Source of the DNA: Flavobacterium micromati
GTDB lineage: Bacteria; Bacteroidota; Bacteroidia; Flavobacteriales; Flavobacteriaceae
Length of the DNA stretch: 64,000 bases
Assembly: GCF_900129585.1 (NCBI RefSeq)
Contig: NZ_FQWF01000003.1
Coordinates: forward strand, 62,001-126,000
Reading direction: 5' to 3'
The translations under genes were made by a program, and so were the position numbers. Below are positions 36,218 through 46,138 of the stretch, piece after piece. How positions within the stretch are numbered: position 1 is the first letter of the stretch; each line of letters opens with the position of its first letter. A model generated the notes under the pieces. That model saw nothing but the letters and a program-made list of their open reading frames with translations. It was not told the DNA's origin and did no database searches.

Positions 36218-38956
36218 TTGAAAGCTAAATTATTATTAATCCTGTTTTTATTATCATTTCAAATCCATTCCCAGGAGTTGCTTCCATTTGTCGAAAATTA
36301 TAGTAAATCAGATTATAATGGTGACAATCAGATATGGAGTGTGGCTCAAGGAAATGATAAGGCGATGTATTTTGCCAATAACTATTATTTTTTACGCTAT
36401 GATGGCGTAAAATGGGAGAAATACAGTTTACCAAACAAAACTATAATTCGCTCTGTAATGGTCGACAGTGACCGTATTTATACAGGTTCTTATAAAGAAT
36501 TTGGATATTGGACTCGTAAAAATGGAAAGATGGTTTACACTTCCATTTCTGATAAGACCAATGTTTTTGATGATAGTGACAATGAAGAAATTTGGAAGAT
36601 ATTTAAATTCGGCGATAAAATTTATTTTCAGTCCTTTAATAACCTTTTTATCTATAACGGGACCAGCATTAAAAAATTAAAGTTTGATTTTTTGGTCTCC
36701 TATTGTTTTCCTATTGACAATGAACTTTTAGTAGCTTCTGTAAGTGACGGGATCTATAAAATGAAGAATGGCAGGTTTGAAAAGATTGAAAACTGGTCTG
36801 TTCTTGAAAATAATGTGATTCATGCAATTGAAAAATTTAAAAATAAAACTTATTTTTTTACGCAAAAAAATGGCGTTTATGTTGAAGAAAAAGGCAAGTT
36901 ATCGGCGTGGAATAGTTCCTTGAATTCTATTTTAAAAGAGTCTAATATCAATGTCGCAAAATTTATAAAAAACAATAAATTAATAATTGGAACGGCAAAC
37001 AAAGGAGTTTTTATCTTTGATTTAAATACTAATTCCTTCAAAAATATCAATCGCGATAATGTATTGATGAACAATTCAATATTGAGTATTGGGCAAGATA
37101 AAGAAAATGATTTATGGTTAGGGTTGGATAACGGAATTGCTCATGTTGAGGTAAATTCTCCTATTTCTATCTTCTATGATAACTCTGGCGTTTTAGGATC
37201 TGTTTATTCTGTAGCTAATACTTCAAAAGGCTATTTAATGGCGTCAAATCACGGTATTTTTAAATATGAAGGCAAAGAATTCTCTTTAATTTCTGGTACC
37301 CAGGGACAAGCGTGGAATATTAGTAAAATAAATAATAAATATTTAATTGGCCATAATGATGGCACATTTCTATATGACAATGGAGTAGTTTCTAAATTAA
37401 ATACTATAAATGGCGGATGGAATATTGCGAAAAGCACAGTTGACAATTCTTATTTACAAGCATCATATAGTGGCATTGTAATTTACAACGATCCAAATAA
37501 TTTAACTCGTAATATAAATGTTACAGGCATTATAAAACCAATCAAATTTGTAGCTCAAAATAGAAAAAATGAAATTTGGGCCGCTGATAGTAACAGGGGA
37601 TTATACCGAATATTATACAACGACTTATATCAAACAACGACTGTTAAAAATGTCACCCAGCAAAGCAAAATCAGTAACGATTTTGGAGTTAAACTTTTTG
37701 AATTTAGAAATGAAATTCTTTTTTTAATTAATAAAACTTGGTATACCTACAACTCAATTAGCAATCAATTAGAAAAAAATGCATTGTTTAATTCTAATTT
37801 TAAAGAGGTTTCAAATATCGTTTCAATAGATGAGAATCATTTTTTAATATTGGAAGGCGGACTTTTATACACCATTTATGCAAAAGGGAATGAATTTATT
37901 CGAAAAGTTATTCAGCAGAAATATTATAGAGGAAAAATAATCAACGACAATTTAAAAATTTTTAAAAACGAAAATAATTATCTGCTCAATTTGGATGATG
38001 GTTTTATTTCGCTACAATTAGATTACAAGCAGGAAAGCAAAACTAATATAAGTATTGAAGCGTTTGCAAATAATAAATTAATTGACGAAAATTCTAAAAT
38101 TCCATATAATTCAGAACTTCGAGTTCATGTACTTTCAGGTGTTTTTGGTGCAGCTCGACCAACATTATTCTACACAATAAATAGCGGTAAAGAATTAATC
38201 TCTATTGATAATGGCTTAATTGTTTTAAATAATATGAATAGTGGGACTAATGAACTAAGGATTTTAGGTCATGATGGACTAAAATATAATGAACTGTCAA
38301 CATTTCAGTTTATTATTGCAAAGCCATGGTACTTTTCGTTCTGGATGATATTATTATATTTTGTTGCTATTGGCACGGTACTTTATTTGTATTATAAATG
38401 GAATAAAATACGTTACATTCAAAAATTAAAATTGCGCGATGAAGAGCTAAAACATCAAAAAGAGATTCTTGAAATAGAATTAAAAGCTGAAAATGATTTA
38501 ATCACTCAAGAATATGAAAAACATATATTAGAGCTAGAGTTGCAATCTAAATCTTCAGAAGTTGCAGGAAAATCGCTCTCCATAGCAAAGCAAAGTGAAA
38601 TGATTGAAAGCATTCAAGGAATTTTAGATTCAAATGTGGATTTGAATAAACTTAAAAGTGAAATTAAAAAGGTAATCAAAATTAATGCTGTAAATAAACA
38701 TGAATGGGAAACATTTGAGAGCAATCTAAACTTAATTCATAATGATTTCATTAAAGATTTATCTAAAAAATATCCAGCTTTAACTGCAAAAGATATTAAG
38801 CTTTGTATCTATCTTAAAATGAATCTTTCTTCAAAAGAAATCGCTCCGATGATCAATATATCATATCGTGGCGTCGAATTACATCGATATCGCTTAAGGA
38901 AAAAGTTGAGTCTTAATCAAGACGAAAGTCTGTCTAAATTTTTATTATCGATATAA
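36218..38956 (+). CDS. PUL regulator: periplasmic propeller, TM, cytoplasmic HTH
   Basis: The frame opens at TTG 36197 (919 codons), but the TTG at 36218 gives a clean signal peptide (MKAKLLLILFLLSFQIHSQ) and 912 residues. A two-component-regulator-type beta propeller with repeated 'IWSVAQGNDKAMYF' and 'DLWLGLDNGIAHVEV' blades covers most of the periplasmic part. A triple-tyrosine (YYY)-like domain follows, then one transmembrane helix (YFSFWMILLYFVAIGTVLYL), a coiled coil, and a C-terminal LuxR-like HTH (LSSKEIAPMINISYRGVELH). There is no kinase domain: it should sense a sugar outside and bind DNA directly. It precedes susC by 243 bp and probably regulates it. Confidence 0.85.
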   Translation: MKAKLLLILFLLSFQIHSQELLPFVENYSKSDYNGDNQIWSVAQGNDKAMYFANNYYFLRYDGVKWEKYSLPNKTIIRSVMVDSDRIYTGSYKEFGYWTRKNGKMVYTSISDKTNVFDDSDNEEIWKIFKFGDKIYFQSFNNLFIYNGTSIKKLKFDFLVSYCFPIDNELLVASVSDGIYKMKNGRFEKIENWSVLENNVIHAIEKFKNKTYFFTQKNGVYVEEKGKLSAWNSSLNSILKESNINVAKFIKNNKLIIGTANKGVFIFDLNTNSFKNINRDNVLMNNSILSIGQDKENDLWLGLDNGIAHVEVNSPISIFYDNSGVLGSVYSVANTSKGYLMASNHGIFKYEGKEFSLISGTQGQAWNISKINNKYLIGHNDGTFLYDNGVVSKLNTINGGWNIAKSTVDNSYLQASYSGIVIYNDPNNLTRNINVTGIIKPIKFVAQNRKNEIWAADSNRGLYRILYNDLYQTTTVKNVTQQSKISNDFGVKLFEFRNEILFLINKTWYTYNSISNQLEKNALFNSNFKEVSNIVSIDENHFLILEGGLLYTIYAKGNEFIRKVIQQKYYRGKIINDNLKIFKNENNYLLNLDDGFISLQLDYKQESKTNISIEAFANNKLIDENSKIPYNSELRVHVLSGVFGAARPTLFYTINSGKELISIDNGLIVLNNMNSGTNELRILGHDGLKYNELSTFQFIIAKPWYFSFWMILLYFVAIGTVLYLYYKWNKIRYIQKLKLRDEELKHQKEILEIELKAENDLITQEYEKHILELELQSKSSEVAGKSLSIAKQSEMIESIQGILDSNVDLNKLKSEIKKVIKINAVNKHEWETFESNLNLIHNDFIKDLSKKYPALTAKDIKLCIYLKMNLSSKEIAPMINISYRGVELHRYRLRKKLSLNQDESLSKFLLSI

Positions 38957-39093
38957 AAAATAAGTTTTTATTGTTGATAGTTTATAATTTCCTCCCTTTT
39001 ATTACAATATTCTAACACATCATTACTACATCATAGAGCAATGATTGGTTACATTTTTGTATTTGTTATATCCAGTAAAACAGCTAATTATAT

Positions 39094-39103
39094 AACAATT
39101 GTT
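39094..39103. promoter_or_regulatory. Palindrome upstream of susC (distal)
   Basis: AACAATTGTT is a perfect 10-bp palindrome, about 100 nt before the susC start. It shares the ACAA/TTGT half-site with the proximal palindrome at 39144-39155. Confidence 0.35.
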
Positions 39104-39143
39104 GTTTTTTGATGTGTTTTTGTAGTACAGTGTATTAACTTAC

Positions 39144-39155
39144 TACAACGTTGTA
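39144..39155. promoter_or_regulatory. Palindrome upstream of susC (proximal), candidate operator
   Basis: TACAACGTTGTA is a perfect 12-bp palindrome centred 50 nt before the susC start. It is a candidate binding site for the upstream LuxR-type regulator. This is inference from position and symmetry. Confidence 0.4.
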
Positions 39156-39199
39156 TTTATCTAATTTAGCTTCAACAACTTTAACACATTATTAATAAT

Positions 39200-42100
39200 A
39201 TGAGAAATTTTATTTTTAGCTTTTTAGCACTTATCTTATTGCCAGCGTACATGTCTGGTCAAATAATTAAGGGAAAAGTACTGGATAAAGAAGGCATTCC
39301 TGTTCCTGCAGCGATCATAATTGCAGCAGGTTCTAATACCTCAGCCGATACTGATTTTGATGGTAATTTTAATATTAACGCGAAAGTAGGCGAGATGTTA
39401 AAGATTAGCATGCTGGGATTTGATCCAGTATCAATTGCTGCAACGGCAGGTTTAATGACTGTAACGCTGCAGGAATCACAAGATACTTCATTAAAGGAGG
39501 TAGTCATAATAGGTTACGGTAGCAGAAAAAAAATTGACAACACATCAGCTATAACTTCGCTTAGAGCTGAGGAAGTGTCTAAAATGAAAGTTTTAAACGC
39601 ATCACAAGCCATTCAAGGTAAAGCTGCTGGTGTCCAAGTTATTTCGTCTGATTTACCAGGAGCTGCGCCATCAATAATTATTAGAGGTTTAGGTACCGCA
39701 TTAGGAGGCAGAACGCCACTTTTTATTGTGGATGGAATGCCCACTGACAATATCAATAATATCAACACAAACGATATTACCGCTTATGAAATATTGAAGG
39801 ATGCATCCTCTCTAGCCATTTATGGAACTAGAGCAGCTAACGGAGTTGTTATTATTACAACCAAACAAGGAGGAGGTAATAAAATTTCAGTCGAAGTGGA
39901 AACATTTGCCGGTTTTAGAGCGCCTTTAAAAGCTGTAAAAATGGCTGGAAGTAACAAATATTCTCATTATTCTAATGCTGCTTTGCAAACCACTACTTTT
40001 TCACAAGATCAACCGGTGAATACTGATTGGTTTGATGCTATTACTAGAACTGGAACGTATGCGCAAAACAACATATCGGTATCAGGATCTTCAGAAAATG
40101 TGAAATACTTTTTTAGTGCAGGTAATTACGAGGAAAAGGCAGTGCTTAACGGTCTAGATTTCAGTCGAACAACTTTTAGAACGAATAACGAATTTAAGAT
40201 ATCTAAGAAATTGACAGTAAGCCAAAATCTAAGTTTTGGTTCTTCTAATTCAACACCTAAACCATTAGATGCGTTCACAAATGCTTACAAACAGTCACCT
40301 ATTATTCCGGTGCGTTTCCCAAACGGGGAATATGGAATTTCACTCGTAGGTGCTAACGGATTTGCAGGCGTTGCAGGATCTTCATTTAACAACGTTGGGA
40401 ATCCAGTTGCTCAATTGGATTACTTTGATGAACAACAGCGCAGTATTACGTTACAAGGTGGCTTAAAACTAGATTATGATATATTAGATTCTTTAAAATT
40501 CACCTCGCAGTTTAATGGCGAATATTATTCATGGAAAAATTATAATTTCGAGGATAGTAGAAGAATTTGGGAGACCAATAACAATCCAGGTCGCTTAAGT
40601 TCGATCATATACCCAGTCGAAAGAAACATAAATGTCCTTACTAAAGGTAGATCGCAATATTTTAACTGGAACTTATCTAATTATTTGACTTACAATAAGG
40701 TTTTTGCAAACATACATGATATTGAAGTTACTGCTGGTACCGAAACCTCAATAAGAGGTCCGCGTGAAGACTTACGAATAGTGAGAAGAAATGTCAATGA
40801 AAATTCAAATTATTGGTCGCTAGCTGGCGTTGATTACGGAGCAACAGTTTTAAATTACAATGATGTAGTGTCTAATGAAAATAGGCTGCTTTCTTATTTT
40901 GGACGCTTCCAATATAAATTAATGGATAGATATTTAGTAACGGGAACGTTAAGACGAGATGGATCTTCTAATTTTGGAAAAGATTTTCGATGGGGAACGT
41001 TCCCGGCCTTAGGCTTAGGCTGGATTGTGACAAAGGAGAATTTCATGGCTAATGTAAAAGCGCTCAATTTACTTAAGTTAAGAGGAAGCTGGGGGAAATT
41101 AGGCAATCAAAACGTTCCATTAAACAATCAAGCGTATAGCATTGCAGGACTTACTTCTTATTTAGGAGGTTCAATCTTATTTGATGGAACTACCATAAAT
41201 TCACAAATTGACCCTAGTTTATCATGGGAAGTTACAGAAGAAGCTTCTGTAGGTTTAGATTTTGAATTATTGGATAGTAGATTAAAGGGATCTTTTGATG
41301 TTTATGACAAAACAACAAATAATGTAATTTTAAACACTAGGCCTTTGATAACCTCTGGCATCAGTAACGCATCTCCGGCACATGTGGGTGAAGTGTCTAA
41401 TAGAGGTTACGAAATCGCTCTAAGATGGGATGATAGAATATCTGAAAATTTAAGTTACTGGGTTGGAGGAAATTTTTCAAGTAATAAAAATGAACTCACA
41501 GGACTAAGCAATGCCATCCTTGCGCCAGTAATAGGAGGAGATTTAGGAAATGGTCAGTTCACAAAAATTTTAGATAACAGCGCGGTGGGTCAGCCTTTAG
41601 GTAGTTTTTTCATGTATGAATATGCAGGTTTTGATCCTGCCACTGGTGCTAAACTTTATTTAAACGCGGCTGGAAATCCAGTTACTCAGGATGCATTGAA
41701 TGCAGTCACAGATAAAAAGTTTGTTGGCTCTATTTTACCAACGTCAAATTACGGAGTCACATTAGGATTAAATTATAAAAACTTCGATTTTTCTGTTGAT
41801 GGATATGGCACTGCTGGTGCTAAAGTATACAACGGTAAAAAAGCACAACGTTTTGCTGGAGAAAATGTTGAAGATTCATTAGCAACTAATTTTTGGACGG
41901 CTAACAATATAACGGCTCCAAATCCTGCTCCTTTTAACCAAGTACCCGTGGCATCGACTTTTTATTTAGAATCAGGTGACTTTTTTAGAATCAACAACAT
42001 TTCATTGGGTTACAAAATTCCTTTACAAGGAATGTTTATAAATGCATGTAGAATTTACGTAAATGCGATAAATCCGTTTATTACGCAGCGATTTTCAGGG

Positions 42101-42211
42101 TTCTCGCCAGAGCTAAATGGCGATGGTAATCCTTACGGGTCACAAGGAATTGAATTGAATGCATATCCTGCATTACGATCAATAGTTGTAGGAGCTAATT
42201 TAAAATTTTAA
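39200..42211 (+). CDS. SusC/RagA-family TonB-dependent outer-membrane transporter
   Basis: A 1003-residue SusC. A signal peptide precedes a carboxypeptidase-D-like regulatory domain at about 22-97 (GKVLDKEGIPVPAA...FDGNFNINA). A TonB-box-like VVIIGYGSRKK follows near 100, then the plug (GKAAGVQVI, RGLGTALGGRTPLFIVDGM, YGTRAANGVVIITTKQ) and a 22-strand barrel. It imports oligosaccharides handed over by the SusD lid in a TonB-dependent way. The SusD gene starts 5 nt after its stop codon. Confidence 0.96.
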   Translation: MRNFIFSFLALILLPAYMSGQIIKGKVLDKEGIPVPAAIIIAAGSNTSADTDFDGNFNINAKVGEMLKISMLGFDPVSIAATAGLMTVTLQESQDTSLKEVVIIGYGSRKKIDNTSAITSLRAEEVSKMKVLNASQAIQGKAAGVQVISSDLPGAAPSIIIRGLGTALGGRTPLFIVDGMPTDNINNINTNDITAYEILKDASSLAIYGTRAANGVVIITTKQGGGNKISVEVETFAGFRAPLKAVKMAGSNKYSHYSNAALQTTTFSQDQPVNTDWFDAITRTGTYAQNNISVSGSSENVKYFFSAGNYEEKAVLNGLDFSRTTFRTNNEFKISKKLTVSQNLSFGSSNSTPKPLDAFTNAYKQSPIIPVRFPNGEYGISLVGANGFAGVAGSSFNNVGNPVAQLDYFDEQQRSITLQGGLKLDYDILDSLKFTSQFNGEYYSWKNYNFEDSRRIWETNNNPGRLSSIIYPVERNINVLTKGRSQYFNWNLSNYLTYNKVFANIHDIEVTAGTETSIRGPREDLRIVRRNVNENSNYWSLAGVDYGATVLNYNDVVSNENRLLSYFGRFQYKLMDRYLVTGTLRRDGSSNFGKDFRWGTFPALGLGWIVTKENFMANVKALNLLKLRGSWGKLGNQNVPLNNQAYSIAGLTSYLGGSILFDGTTINSQIDPSLSWEVTEEASVGLDFELLDSRLKGSFDVYDKTTNNVILNTRPLITSGISNASPAHVGEVSNRGYEIALRWDDRISENLSYWVGGNFSSNKNELTGLSNAILAPVIGGDLGNGQFTKILDNSAVGQPLGSFFMYEYAGFDPATGAKLYLNAAGNPVTQDALNAVTDKKFVGSILPTSNYGVTLGLNYKNFDFSVDGYGTAGAKVYNGKKAQRFAGENVEDSLATNFWTANNITAPNPAPFNQVPVASTFYLESGDFFRINNISLGYKIPLQGMFINACRIYVNAINPFITQRFSGFSPELNGDGNPYGSQGIELNAYPALRSIVVGANLKF

Positions 42212-42215
42212 AAAA

Positions 42216-43670
42216 ATGAAAAAGATATTTTTACCAATTTTTATACTATCCATGCATTTATTATCAGGATGTTCAGATGAATTTTTAGATGTGGATCAAA
42301 CTGAATCCATTTCGACAAAAGATATCGAATTATTTAATAATGATGCTGGTGCAGCAACCTTTGTTACTGCAATATATAGTAAGTTCTTAGATTTCAACAT
42401 GTCATCATTCTCCTGGAACGGAGTTTCAAGTATCGCCTCTGATGATGCCGATAAGGGTTCGTCTCCGGGAGATACAGGAACTGATAAAGATGTTATGGAT
42501 GCATTGACATACAATCCTTCGTCTCTATCTATTACTGAAATATTCTCGGCTAATTATGAAGGAATTAATAGGTGTAATCAAGCACTTAATATTATTCCTC
42601 AGCTAGAAAAAGCCGATGCGACTTTACGAGCTCGATTGATGGGAGAAGCAAAGTTCTTGCGAGCATTTATGTATTTTACATTAGTAAAAACGTATGGTGG
42701 AGTGCCTATTATCGATCGCTTACCTAATCCTTCATCCCAGGAAGATAGAACGATGCAGTTAACACGTAAATCTAAGGAAGAGGTTTATGCTTTTATCGAA
42801 AAAGATTTAAGCGATGCTATTGAAGTATTGTTCGATAAATCACAGTACCCAAGTAGTGAAAGGGGCAGAGCTTCACGAGGAGCTGCTTATGCTTTACTAG
42901 CAAAAGTAAATCTATACCAGAAAAATTGGCAAAAAGTTGTAGACAACTGTAATCTCGTTACTGGTTATGCTATCGTTCCTGATTATGCATCAATGTTTCG
43001 AGTTGCTGGTGAAAATGACGCTGAATCGATTTTTGAAATTCAAGGTGTTGGATCTATACCTATTAGAGGAATTCAAAATTATTCTGTGAGCCAAGGAGCA
43101 CGTGGTGCTGGTGGCTGGGGTTGGGGTTTCAATACGCCTTCTCTAAGTTTATTGAATGCTTACGAAGTAGGCGATTTAAGAAGAAATGCAACCATTATTT
43201 TTGCGGGAACTACTTTGTATGATGGACGAGTTGTACCAACAACAGTAGAAAATCCAAGATATAATTACAAAGCCTACTCTTCTGCAATTCCTGATGCTGA
43301 GCAATCCGATACGAATATTAAATACTTGCGATTTGCTGAAGTTTTATTGATGAAAGCAGAAGCATTAAATGAGTTAAATCAAACTTCGGGTGCAATCCCT
43401 TTGCTAAACCAAATCAGATTAAGAGCTGGATTGGGCAATACGACAGCCGTTTCACAAGCTGATGTTAGAATCGCAATTTGGAAAGAGAGACGGGTTGAAC
43501 TAGCCTTTGAACACGATCGTTTCTTCGATGTCGTGAGAACCGGTCAAGCAGTAGCTGCATTTGCCATTCATGGAAAAACATTTGTTGCAGGGAAGCATGA
43601 AGTATTTCCATTGCCTCAACTTTTCCTCAATGAAACGGCTGGATTATCGTCACAAAACCCAGGTTATTAA
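42216..43670 (+). CDS. SusD/RagB-family surface glycan-binding lipoprotein
   Basis: A 484-residue SusD-like protein. The lipoprotein signal ends LLSGC (Cys19) and is followed by SDEF, an acidic tail consistent with the Bacteroidota surface-export signal. TPR-rich helical core motifs are visible (FLRAFMYFTLVKTYGGVPI; EVLLMKAEALNELNQ; RRVELAFEHDRFFDVVRTGQ). It forms the hinged lid over the SusC barrel. It is in the SusC operon. Confidence 0.96.
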   Translation: MKKIFLPIFILSMHLLSGCSDEFLDVDQTESISTKDIELFNNDAGAATFVTAIYSKFLDFNMSSFSWNGVSSIASDDADKGSSPGDTGTDKDVMDALTYNPSSLSITEIFSANYEGINRCNQALNIIPQLEKADATLRARLMGEAKFLRAFMYFTLVKTYGGVPIIDRLPNPSSQEDRTMQLTRKSKEEVYAFIEKDLSDAIEVLFDKSQYPSSERGRASRGAAYALLAKVNLYQKNWQKVVDNCNLVTGYAIVPDYASMFRVAGENDAESIFEIQGVGSIPIRGIQNYSVSQGARGAGGWGWGFNTPSLSLLNAYEVGDLRRNATIIFAGTTLYDGRVVPTTVENPRYNYKAYSSAIPDAEQSDTNIKYLRFAEVLLMKAEALNELNQTSGAIPLLNQIRLRAGLGNTTAVSQADVRIAIWKERRVELAFEHDRFFDVVRTGQAVAAFAIHGKTFVAGKHEVFPLPQLFLNETAGLSSQNPGY

Positions 43671-43688
43671 TTTTAAAAATTATACAAA

Positions 43689-44666
43689 ATGAAAACAAAC
43701 AAATATAATTTGATATTCACTTGTGTTTTACTTTCACAATTTTTTGTGAGTTGTAACGAGGATAATATTGATAAAGTAAATGCGCCAATTGCCTTTGAAG
43801 CAATTGGTGGTTATTCAAATTCAGATGATATCGCTTCAGCTGATTTAGTCTCTAAAATGAGTTTCGAAAATAATTTAACAGACACCAAAGGTGCGATTAG
43901 TAATATTTTAGGTACTAACATTGCTTACGCAACTGGAGCAAAAGGGAATGCCTATAATGGATCTAGTACTCAAGAACGATACTTTACAGGAAATGCTAGC
44001 ACGGCAATTACTGGACTAAATAGTTTTACTTTTTCTTTTTGGATGAATACGGCCAATACGGTTGATCCAGCAGTGGCTGGTCAAGGGAAAGGTGCTCAAG
44101 GAATATTCAGTATTGTGCGACCTACAGAGTTTTGGGGCGCGTTAAATGTCTTTATGGAAAATCCAGACGCAGCGTTTCCCAACCGAATTCGCTTGAAAAT
44201 TAATTTAGAAAATGGTAGAGCTGGAGTAGCCTGGAGGAGTTGGGGACCCATAATTAATATTGATAACAACATCAATAAATGGATGCATGTTGTTTTTTCT
44301 TATGACGCATCTAAAAGCACTTTTTCAGCGTACATAAATGGAGAATTAGCGCCTAATTTAGGATCATTTCCTTACGCGCCTGCAGCTGGAGTTAACGGGA
44401 CAACTATTTTTTATGCAGATAATCCAGGTAGCTTAAGTAATAGTAATAACGCCCCAAGATATGGTGATTTTCAAATGGCGGGAATCAATGGAAAATTAGT
44501 TATTGGTACACATCCATTTGAAACTACGCCAGCACTAAATAACGGAACACCGCAGGATTGGGCAACAAGTTATGCCGGTTTTTTAGATGAATTTAGAATT
44601 TATAAATCTGCGCTTACTCCCAGTGACGTTCGTTTTTTATTCAAGTTAGAAAGTGATGGTCGATAA
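43689..44666 (+). CDS. LamG/concanavalin-like surface lipoprotein (putative glycan-binding protein)
   Basis: A 325-residue lipoprotein. The signal ends FVSC (Cys22) with NED following, an acidic surface-export pattern like its SusD neighbour. After about 60 residues comes a LamG-type jelly-roll domain (GLNSFTFSFWMNTA, WMHVVFSYDASKSTFSAYINGE, FLDEFRIYKSALTPSDVRFLF). It has no catalytic motif. In position it takes the place of SusE/SusF-type surface glycan-binding proteins. Ligand unknown. Confidence 0.85.
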   Translation: MKTNKYNLIFTCVLLSQFFVSCNEDNIDKVNAPIAFEAIGGYSNSDDIASADLVSKMSFENNLTDTKGAISNILGTNIAYATGAKGNAYNGSSTQERYFTGNASTAITGLNSFTFSFWMNTANTVDPAVAGQGKGAQGIFSIVRPTEFWGALNVFMENPDAAFPNRIRLKINLENGRAGVAWRSWGPIINIDNNINKWMHVVFSYDASKSTFSAYINGELAPNLGSFPYAPAAGVNGTTIFYADNPGSLSNSNNAPRYGDFQMAGINGKLVIGTHPFETTPALNNGTPQDWATSYAGFLDEFRIYKSALTPSDVRFLFKLESDGR

Positions 44667-44733
44667 TTTTTTTATACACCTAGTTCCTTTGAACTAGGTG
44701 TTTTAAAAATACTAACATTTATATTTTTTTACA

Positions 44734-46125
44734 ATGAAAAAGTACATCAATTGTGGATTAGCTTTTATGGCTCTTTTTATTTCTTGTTCGTCCTCACCAT
44801 CTCCTGAGGGTGGAGGTACAGGAACTCCGCTACCAACCACTCCCGCACCCCAAATAGTTCCTTTAACAGAAACGGAGGTAATGGATCAGGTACAAAAAGA
44901 TGTTATCAAATATTTTTGGGATTATGCTGAGACTAATTCAAAATTGGCTAGAGAAAGGTATTTCGTTGATCAACCTAGTTTTGAATCAAATATTATTGCA
45001 ACTGGTGGATCGGGTTTTGGATTGATGACACTTATTGTAGGGATAGAACGTGGATTTATTCCACGAGCTGAGGCAGTGACTCGAATGACAACTGCACTAA
45101 ATTTTTTAAAAAGCGCGGATAGATTCCACGGAGCTTGGCCTCATTGGATTGACGGCAGAACCGGAAGAGTAATCCCATTCAGCGAGAAAGACAATGGTGG
45201 TGATATTGTTGAAACTGCATTTTTATGTCAAGGTTTATTGACGGTGAGAGAATACTTCAAAAATGGTAGCACTGCCGAAAGAGCATTGGCAACATTAGCC
45301 GATGATTTATGGAAAGGCGTGGAGTGGAGCTGGTACACCAAAGGTGAAAATGCTATGTATTGGCATTGGTCACCTAATTTTGGTTGGGATATGAACTTTA
45401 AGCTACAGGGTTATGACGAAGTTTTAATTGCGTACGTACTTGCTGCTTCTTCTCCTACGCATCCTGTTCCCGTTGCAGCATATAATCAAGGATGGGCTCG
45501 TAGTGGTGCAATCGTAAATGGAGGTTCTCAATACGGAATTCCAGTTATTGTCAATCACAACGGGGCAACCGGAAATGTAGGACCTTTATTTTGGGCGCAA
45601 TATTCGTACTTAGGAATGGATCCCAGAGGATTATCTGATAAGTATGCAAATTATGGGACTTTGACACAAAATCATTCAAAAATCATCAATCAATATTGTA
45701 TTGCTAATCCAAAGCAATGGAGAGGTTATTCAGATAAATGTTGGGGACTTACCGCAAGTTACACTAGAAATGTTGACGGAAGCACAGGATATACCGCACA
45801 CCAACCTTTGAATGACACAGGAATTATTACACCCACAGCGGCATTGTCTTCCTTTCCATATACACCAGTTGAAAGTATGAAGTTTTTATTGTACTTGTAT
45901 AATGAAAGAAAGAGTGACTTAATAGGTATTGCCGGACCTTATGATGCTTTTTCGCCGCATTACAATTGGATTACAACACGTTATTTAGCAATTGATCAAG
46001 GTACTATTGCTCCCATGATCGAAAATCATCGCACGGGGTTAATATGGAAATTATTTATGCAAGCTCCAGAAGTAAAAACAGGTTTGCAATCACTAGGATT
46101 TAAATCTACTCAGTACGGTTTTTAA
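44734..46125 (+). CDS. GH144-type glycoside hydrolase (PF10091 'glucoamylase' family) lipoprotein
   Basis: A 463-residue lipoprotein (signal ending FISC, Cys18, then SSSPSPEGGG with no acidic surface signal, so it may face the periplasm). The catalytic domain is of the PF10091 (alpha/alpha)6 type. Recognisable blocks are DQVQKDVIKYFWDYAE, FHGAWPHWIDGRTGRV, MYWHWSPNFGWDMNF, NQYCIANPKQWRGYSDKCWG and FSPHYNWITTRYLAIDQG. Characterised GH144 members are endo-beta-1,2-glucanases releasing sophoro-oligosaccharides. The GH144 assignment is from family memory, not an alignment. The GH3 enzyme downstream would finish oligosaccharide breakdown. Confidence 0.82.
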   Translation: MKKYINCGLAFMALFISCSSSPSPEGGGTGTPLPTTPAPQIVPLTETEVMDQVQKDVIKYFWDYAETNSKLARERYFVDQPSFESNIIATGGSGFGLMTLIVGIERGFIPRAEAVTRMTTALNFLKSADRFHGAWPHWIDGRTGRVIPFSEKDNGGDIVETAFLCQGLLTVREYFKNGSTAERALATLADDLWKGVEWSWYTKGENAMYWHWSPNFGWDMNFKLQGYDEVLIAYVLAASSPTHPVPVAAYNQGWARSGAIVNGGSQYGIPVIVNHNGATGNVGPLFWAQYSYLGMDPRGLSDKYANYGTLTQNHSKIINQYCIANPKQWRGYSDKCWGLTASYTRNVDGSTGYTAHQPLNDTGIITPTAALSSFPYTPVESMKFLLYLYNERKSDLIGIAGPYDAFSPHYNWITTRYLAIDQGTIAPMIENHRTGLIWKLFMQAPEVKTGLQSLGFKSTQYGF

Positions 46126-46138
46126 ATTTGAGCTAACT

